From Pristionchus mayeri (lineage: Eukaryota > Nematoda > Chromadorea > Rhabditida > Neodiplogasteridae): 64,000 nucleotides of DNA. The first letter of the stretch is position 1; each line of letters begins with the position of its first letter. Shown here piece after piece: positions 58,201-64,000 of the stretch. Under the pieces are notes generated by a model. The model had not been told where the DNA came from, made no database searches, and saw nothing but the letters and a program-made list of their open reading frames with translations. Location: positions 18,159,067 to 18,223,066 of the forward strand of contig BTRK01000002.1 of assembly GCA_036245805.1 (NCBI GenBank), written 5' to 3'. The position numbers were made by a program, and so were the translations under genes.

Positions 58201-59574
58201 TATGGGAGTTTGGTTCATTATTCGTCTCTGCGATCTAGCACCAGGTTAAACAAATTAATAAAATTTCCACAAAATTTAAATTTGTTCTTACTAATATTTT
58301 TTTACATAGCCGGCATGGACAGTTCAGCTATTCCCTACAGTTTGAATGTGCATGCACACCCCAAACATATACTAGGAGGTCAGGCAACGGGAATGTTTGA
58401 GAAGAATCCTTCATGGAAATATTGTGAACCTCCGAAATGCGACAAAACTTATGTTACAACCTAATACTTTCGATTTTTCTTGAAAACACGAGTTTTAGCA
58501 TGTTTGAGGCGATAAAAAAGCAAATATACCATCATTAAATTTCCTGAAAATAAGTTCACCGGGGTAAAAAGGTACGTAGATTCCGAATCCGTAGAGATCT
58601 CAACGGGATGTGGAACTTTATTTTTCAGGGCATTCAATTATCAGATCAAAATAATATGTTTTTCGATTTTTCAAATTTTCACATATTAGACTTTTTCGAT
58701 CATAAAAGTGATCAACATAAAAGTTGTTGGTCTCGACGAGTTGAACATTCTGCTTTTTTGAGCGACCTTTTTACTAAACTGTTAAAGAAATTACGAATTT
58801 TTCAATTTTCAAACTGGCCGGAGCTGCATTTTAGGCAGTTTCGAGATTTCCGGAATTCTGTCTTCACAAAAACTTATGTGACCTTAGGGGCATCTACCAC
58901 CAAAGTAGCTTTGAGATTCAAGCATTTTGAACATTTTGTAAAAGGCCACCTGCGATCTCTCAGAAGACCCGTGATAATAGCATTATTTTGGGTTGAACTG
59001 GGAGGCTTACAAAAAAGAAAAGTAATAATTGAAGTAGCTGGCGATCGTTTCGTGGAACTGAAGACAACGGGTGAGAAGCTGAACGAGAAGTTCTGGGCGT
59101 ACAAGTAAGAAGAGCCATCCTTATTTGGCCCCTTTAGGGATCCATACATTTATACGCAAACTATGTACTTCTACTTAGGGCGCACAAGTGGTGGTTGCAA
59201 TCCACGCTGAGTGGCATCGATCGAATCGTCGTCGGCCACCGTAATCCATCTGGAGTCGTGGTTCAGGTACGGTAGCCACGGCTCACTCTATCTGGACCAG
59301 ACTGCTTCCAGGTACGAAACATGGACACGAAGAATTTGAGTTCGAATCGGATGACGGATGTTATGATGACCTTCCTCTCTGCTGTGCTATCGGAGATTGA
59401 GAGGAGACTGGAGAAAGACGGGAGTTTACAGGTAAGGAACCATCCATCATCCCTCGTATTCGTATCATTCAGATTCAGATTCGGTATTCTCCTAAAGACA
59501 AGAAAGTGCACTTCGAGAATGCCAAAGAAAATGAAACGAATATTTTGATAGAAGAATTCCAAAAGATGTTGTAG
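55231..59574 (+). CDS. DXO/Dom3Z family gene 2, catalytic residues intact
   Basis: Eleven exons: 55231-55305, 55362-55478, 55543-55623, 55674-55725, 55800-55899, 56051-56138, 56306-56438, 59038-59104 (or from 59035), 59179-59266, 59312-59431, 59479-59574; 338 residues. Motif I VCVRG, motif II WGFKFEQYM (Glu kept), motif III SAEIDAVD (Glu-x-Asp kept), motif IV VELKTT (Glu-x-Lys kept), then KWWLQSTLSGIDRIVVGHRNPSG, very close to the human KWWAQ...FRNPDG segment. It should be an active decapping/exoribonuclease. Exon lengths (75, 133, 88) match genes 1 and 3, which shows tandem duplication; gene 2 has one intron more, splitting the motif I exon. Intron 7 is 2.6 kb because of nested transposons, against about 100 bases in gene 1. 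Confidence 0.92.
56535..58985. mobile_element. Foldback element with ~500-bp inverted arms, interrupted by a mariner-type insertion
   Basis: The left arm (about 56535-57040) is the inverse of the right arm (about 58480-58985). Shared blocks include gtgaccttaggggcatct, ttttgagcgacctttttac, ggtacgtagattccgaatc and cgcctcaaacatgct. The two arms can both be read as a peptide around LGAS.TKVAL, which reflects repeat identity and not a gene. A smaller palindrome (gatttcagtacttcac.../gtgaagtattgaaatc, about 57039-57113) lies in the left arm's inner end. The element fills intron 7 of DXO gene 2. Age: arms differ by several percent. Confidence 0.85.
57198..58464. mobile_element. Mariner-type element, about 1267 bp, inserted in the foldback
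   Basis: TA-flanked ends: tcaggttgtaacataagttt at the left and, inverted, ttaggttgtaacataagttt at the right. Pattern (AGGTTG...ATAAGTTT) and length match mariner elements (about 1.3 kb). No intact transposase; a frame near 57660-57850 may be a decayed remnant. It splits the older foldback, so it is the younger insertion. Confidence 0.75.
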
Positions 59575-60131
59575 GTTCTGTTTTTGTGGTTGTTGAAATT
59601 GCATAATAGATTATCTATTGTTAGACCTTTTCATTTGTTTCTCCTGGTACATCCGTTTATTTCGATTGCGGATTTGTTTTTTGAAACTTTGATAAATTGT
59701 TTGTTGTGAACACTCATACAATAGTTGCATACCGAATTCTTCCGACGCAAATGCAGAAGTAATTTTGAACATTATGGATGTGGAACGGTCATTGAACGGT
59801 TGAAGACGATTTCGTACTTTTTTAAGTTTACATTTTTTATTAATTACCATCTGTAATTTTGGAGAACCCTATATGTCATATGTTTTTCACCGCAGTATGC
59901 TTAATTGATTGAGAATGATTTTTTGAAAGGAAAATTTTATAAAAAGTTAGTTAATGATAAGTTCGGTTACGGTAGACAGAAAAATTAAATTTTCAAAGTA
60001 CTGAGAGATCGGGTTCATGCTTGTTTTTTCTCACTTTTATGTTCTCTTTTATGTTCTCTGATAATTTCTCCACTTCCTTTCCCCCAGCTTTTTCCTTTTT
60101 TCCATATATGCTTCTTACCTTCAATTTTAGA
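59575..60131. other. Spacer between DXO genes 2 and 3
   Basis: 557 bases, AT-rich. No gene seen. The end, ccttcaattttag just before the A preceding ATG 60132, is an acceptor sequence that suggests trans-splicing. Confidence 0.4.
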
Positions 60132-63100
60132 ATGACTGACAGCGTGAAGAAATTTCAATTTGAATCCGCAGCCTCCCTTTACGGAGCTCCGAGCGCTGTT
60201 CTCACTCGACCACTTCTTATCGGGGAATTCTCGGTAAGTGCAGGTTTATTTTTTACGAAATAGTATCGAAACAAAAACACGTGTAGCTGGCAAATGTTCT
60301 TTCCATTTTATGCCACTCGTTCCTAATGCTCGTTCAGTGTAATCCTGATCTAACGACAACAGCGAATTCTCTCAATCGCCGTTATCTAATAAATATGGAT
60401 GAGAAATTCAAGCCGACTTTCGACCTCAACGCAGGATTCGAGCGATATGTGAAGAAGGTGAGGTGTCTGTTACTCCATACTCTCGATGAACAAAATATTA
60501 GGTTGTTGCATAAGCCCTGTCCGATTTGGAAGCCTCTAAGTTATTTGGTCGATCTTGCTTGTATGTTTTTGCCATTATCTGGCCTCATGGCATAACAGAG
60601 GCATATGCTTGTACATTCCAATAATGATATTTATCCAAAACATAAATGTCTGCATTACGAGAAAACGAAGCTTCAACTGGTCAGACTACGGCATATCTTC
60701 ACACTTTTTCTTTGACACGGTGCTAGTAGATGGGAACAGATAGCGATACTTCCTCACCCAGCTAAATTAGAAGTATAGATCCTACACTTTCTAAAACTAA
60801 GTTGTATGTGCTTGCTTATGCAGAGCATTCAAAAAGAGAACCCAGTGAATGTGCATGTAGACACTGAAATGCTTTCCATTTAATGAATTGCACTGTCTCC
60901 AGGACAAGATATACTAAATTCAGTGGAAGTCGGTTTTAACCATCGCAAAAGGGGCTGTAAAACTGCCAATAAAATTCACGAGTAGTTGCTCGTCTTTATC
61001 AGAAAACTGAAAAATTCCGAAAACCAAATTTCGTACAAATTTCACAAAATTCGTGATTTCAGATCCTTTGAAAATTAAATCCCCATTCAGCGATGAATGA
61101 TTTTCAAATAGTTTTCACAACAATGATCGTATAATATGGGTTGCTGGTTCAGATTACCACTATAGGTCATACATTCTAGTTGTACGAGAGACATAAACTA
61201 GACAAATGTGCAAAATTCGGCATTCAAATTTTCATCACTAATTTCTGGAAGAATAATCACGTCGAATGAAACTAGATTCAATATTTTCCTAGAATTGGGA
61301 TATTACCACCACATATTGATCACTTTTAAAAACAAAAGATTTATCAATATCGTACGGCACGAAAATGGCATTGGTTCATATCGGTTGGCAAAGAACTATC
61401 TGAGCGCATTTCCAGATTTTCTTAAATTTTTAGCTATGCCTTTCAAGCACTGATCACCATTAGTGGTTCGGTATGATGTACATTCATCACACTCTTCGAT
61501 AATGATATGAGTTTGGTACTTTGTATGTTCCTAAGGAAATAGGGGACTGGAGAAATACGAAACGAGAACGTTCAAGTGCACTACTTACGTCTAATTTCGT
61601 GTCCATATTATTGGAATGACAGGGATGCATTATAGTGCGCTAGAAAGTGTATTACATCCTCTACATATCACAAAAGATACATGCTGCCAAAGCTCACATG
61701 AATGCCTGTAGAAGCCGGAATTTGTAAATGATAAAATCGGACCAGACTTATGCAACGACCTGATACATTCTGCATGCTTTCAAACTGAAACATTATTTTG
61801 AGTACTGTTTTTGAATTTAATCATTGATGAAATCAGAAACGGAAACAAGACAAACGCAATCCATTTGCAGGATCCGGATATTTACTCGAACGATCTTCGC
61901 AAACTCCAGGAATGGGCCATCTTTAAGCGAAACCATTACGATTATGAAAGTAACCACGAGGTATTCTCTTTTGATCTACTTCTGACTTCAACATTGGATA
62001 TATTTGTTCGGCATTGTTTCAGTGCTTTTACAACTACCTTAAGTTTCCTTTGCCTTCATTGTGTTCATCCCCCTTTCAGTTGTTCTACGAGGCCGAGATA
62101 GTCTCGTGTCGAGGAGTCCTCACGAACATCGCCAGGACGCCATTCCAAAATGACTCGTGGAGAATTGTAGCAGTCCGTCACAATGGAATCATCTACCTGC
62201 ACGATTGCGGGGCAGTCGATGGAAGAACGTGAGCATTCTATGGATAGTAGGCATAGGGAATCAGAAGGGATAGAACGGGAGATCTGGATGGTATTACTGT
62301 ATGCTGTCCATAAGTCACATTGGTGTATAGTCTCAGAGATTGAATCGAGTAATTGTTACTTGGTATAAATCGATGAGGGAGCATAAATAAAATAGAATAT
62401 TCTAAGTTATGTTACTATAAATTTAAAAATAGGTTTGTGACAAGAGATGAGAAACAAGCTCGAAGCACCTACTGGGGCCACCACTTCCATCGATGTATGA
62501 CCACTTCTAGGGATGGAAGGAGACACGTGGTATGTGACATTGTAATATCCTCTTGCCGATCAATTTGAGTCGCCCGAAAACAATGAGAAAATATCATCCG
62601 GATTTTGAAAAGTGTAGTTTAATCATAAATTCTGACTCGCAGGGAGAAGAGGACGTGGTGGACACTCGTCAGACGTTCAACTCAATATTCCGGTCTGACA
62701 TTATCATTCCGGATGAGAATTTGACTCGATTGAAGCTCACGTATGCTGCAGAAATTAAAGCTGTCGATAACAGTAAGTTATTAGCGGATTTTCGTTTGAA
62801 TTAAACATTTTTCAGATAATACCTTCATCGACTTCAGAACGTGTTACGAACGTACTCACCCGAATGACTGGAAGAGCAGGTTCAGTAATTGATATACTTG
62901 TGTGCAAGTCTTTCTTCAGATGGTGGTTCTGGTGGATTCAGTCTCATTTGGTGGGCGTCGATCGAATCTACGTCGGATTCAAGAATGAGAATGGAATTGT
63001 CCGCAGAGTGAGTAGTTCGTACTGTATATCACGTGTATCAGTCAGTAGACCGTTCACCTTCTTGTACCGTTCAAATATTGTTGTTGGTGAAAAGTATGAG

Positions 63101-64000
63101 TAGAAAATCGTGTTTTGGATCACGGTTCTTCGAGGATGAGCGCGACCTACCAAGATATTTCAAAATTGTTAAAAATTTTGAATATACATTTTTAATAAAA
63201 CAATGCGAGTAGAAGCGTGCTCCAAAACACGATTTTCTACACTAACTTTTAAACAACAACAATATTTGAACGGTACAAGAAGAAATATCAGAGTTTCGAG
63301 GAAGTCATTTTTTCGACTTTTTCTTCATAGTGGCATGTTTGAGTAAAAAATTGCCAATTTGAAGCCACTTTGAATACAGTTTTTATATTTTTATATCATA
63401 CACATTGCCTTATTCTTTCATAATTTGCATTAAAATTCTGTAGCACGCTACCGCTTCATAGATAGAATATTTATTTTTTGATGGCAACTCAGGTTTTTCA
63501 TCCGGCTCATTTTTATTTTTTTGTCTAATCGTCTTGCACTTAACAGAAAAGTTTCTGGAAATAATTTTCCGCAAATTTTGAGCCTGGTGCCATTATTCTA
63601 GCTCATCTGGGAGCTGAGATACATCATAGCCGGATGCTATACCGTAAAATTCCTAAAAGCCGGCTCTGGGACCAATGACCCATATTTTTCGAAATCTTAC
63701 GTCTTGTAGATTCTAACACTCACTATAATACGAGTCAAATCTGGCACAACTTTTTTGAAAATGTTCCCGATGGGGTAATTTTTCACCCACTGACTCGTGA
63801 TACACGTCTCGTGATACACAATACACGTGATATATTTTCAATATTGTTTCGGAATGTGAGTGCTCTTGTAATAGTTTGTAAAATAATCAAAACAATATTT
63901 TGCAGGTGAAGATGGTTAAACGAACGGCATTGAAGGAGCACTCGGCATTTCAATGTACAGTTGCAATGAACTTCTTGGCGAAGGTTCTCCTTGAAATAAA
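60132..64000 (+). CDS. DXO/Dom3Z family gene 3, predicted pseudoenzyme, cut by window end
   Basis: Nine visible exons: 60132-60233, 60338-60457, 61871-61960, 62080-62228, 62433-62529, 62643-62772, 62816-62879, 62920-63007 and 63906 onward. About 290 residues are seen; by comparison with genes 1 and 2, about 40-50 remain beyond the window. It is collinear with gene 1: exon 2 is 120 nt and exons 7 and 8 are 64 and 88 nt in both. Motif I VSCRGVLTNI keeps Arg-Gly. Motif II is WGHHFHRCM (Glu to His), the VDTRQTF segment has Gln where genes 1 and 2 have Glu, motif III is EIK and motif IV is DFR. Like gene 1 it should be inactive, and it shares two of the same substitutions (EIK, Asp for Glu), so genes 1 and 3 are sisters. 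The N-terminus is nine residues longer than in gene 1. Intron 2 holds a mariner-type element, intron 8 a hairpin. Confidence 0.9.
60498..61763. mobile_element. Mariner-type element, about 1266 bp, in intron 2 of DXO gene 3
   Basis: TA on both sides (60496-60497, 61764-61765). Ends ttaggttgttgcataagcc and, inverted, tcaggtcgttgcataagtc, pairing over about 30 bases to gtccgattt. Nearly the same length as the element at 57198-58464, but the interiors do not look closely related. No intact transposase on either strand. Confidence 0.8.
63058..63282. repeat. 225-bp hairpin (MITE-like) in intron 8 of DXO gene 3
   Basis: cttcttgtaccgttcaaata at the left is mirrored by tatttgaacggtacaagaag at the right; arms of about 65 bases include tagaaaatcgtgttttgga and its complement. 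The centre (about 63125-63215) is AT-rich. Confidence 0.85.

Noticed and set aside
57450..58464. Possible mariner transposase fragments in the nested element
   Set aside because: Frames such as the one near 57674 show only faint likeness to transposase segments; no D,D motif can be placed, so no coding call was made.

Overview
The window is nuclear DNA of a free-living-type nematode, most likely a rhabditid or diplogastrid. The evidence is many short introns (about 45-200 nt) with TTTCAG-type acceptors, two major-sperm-protein (MSP) domain genes, a nematode-like spermidine synthase, an expanded DXO/Dom3Z (EOL-1-like) family, several start codons lying just after a splice-acceptor sequence as expected for spliced-leader trans-splicing, and a heavy load of Helitron, CR1-like LINE and mariner-type elements. 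The species cannot be fixed from sequence alone.

Layout. 0.4-4.1 kb: the 3' end of an unidentified gene, a five-exon MSP-domain gene (2078-2844), a dispersed repeat and the C-terminal exons of a basic coiled-coil gene. 4.3-5.6 kb: a tandem satellite of 274-bp units, each a dimer of two diverged 137-bp monomers with conserved hairpin potential. 6.5-20 kb: a giant Helitron. Its Rep (HUH) / PIF1-type helicase transposase is preceded by a tandem array of about nine Ulp1/C48-like cysteine-protease modules, only three of which keep the full His-Asp-Gln-Cys set. 21.1-21.8 kb: a second MSP-domain gene, paralogous to the first, with one frameshift. 22.3-23.5 kb: LINE debris and a second copy of the dispersed repeat. 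23.5-36 kb: about 12 kb with almost no recognisable coding, broken by one TATA-box transcription unit near 28.3 kb. 36.0-40.8 kb: a 12-exon EF-hand gene of the swiprosin/EFHD type with a large proline-rich insertion. 41.4-42.6 kb: a non-autonomous inverted-repeat transposon with an exact 8-bp target-site duplication that abuts the start codon of a small predicted secreted protein. 43.0-50.4 kb (minus): an 11-exon R3HDM4-like gene carrying a nearly full-length CR1-like LINE in intron 4. 50.9-52.9 kb: spermidine synthase with two equal-length, phase-matched alternative versions of one exon. 53.2-64 kb: three tandem DXO/Dom3Z-family genes; only the middle one keeps the catalytic metal-binding motifs, and the other two look like pseudoenzymes.

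How the parts relate. Housekeeping genes (spermidine synthase, R3HDM4, EFHD) sit beside rapidly evolving families (MSP-domain, DXO/EOL-1-like) and recent mobile elements. The most unusual items are the Helitron with its C48 array, the DXO trio with one predicted active enzyme and two predicted inactive paralogs, and the duplicated, apparently mutually exclusive exons in spermidine synthase. Gene models were assembled by hand from reading frame, GT/AG sites and phase; every internal phase quoted was checked arithmetically, but no transcript or homology search was available.
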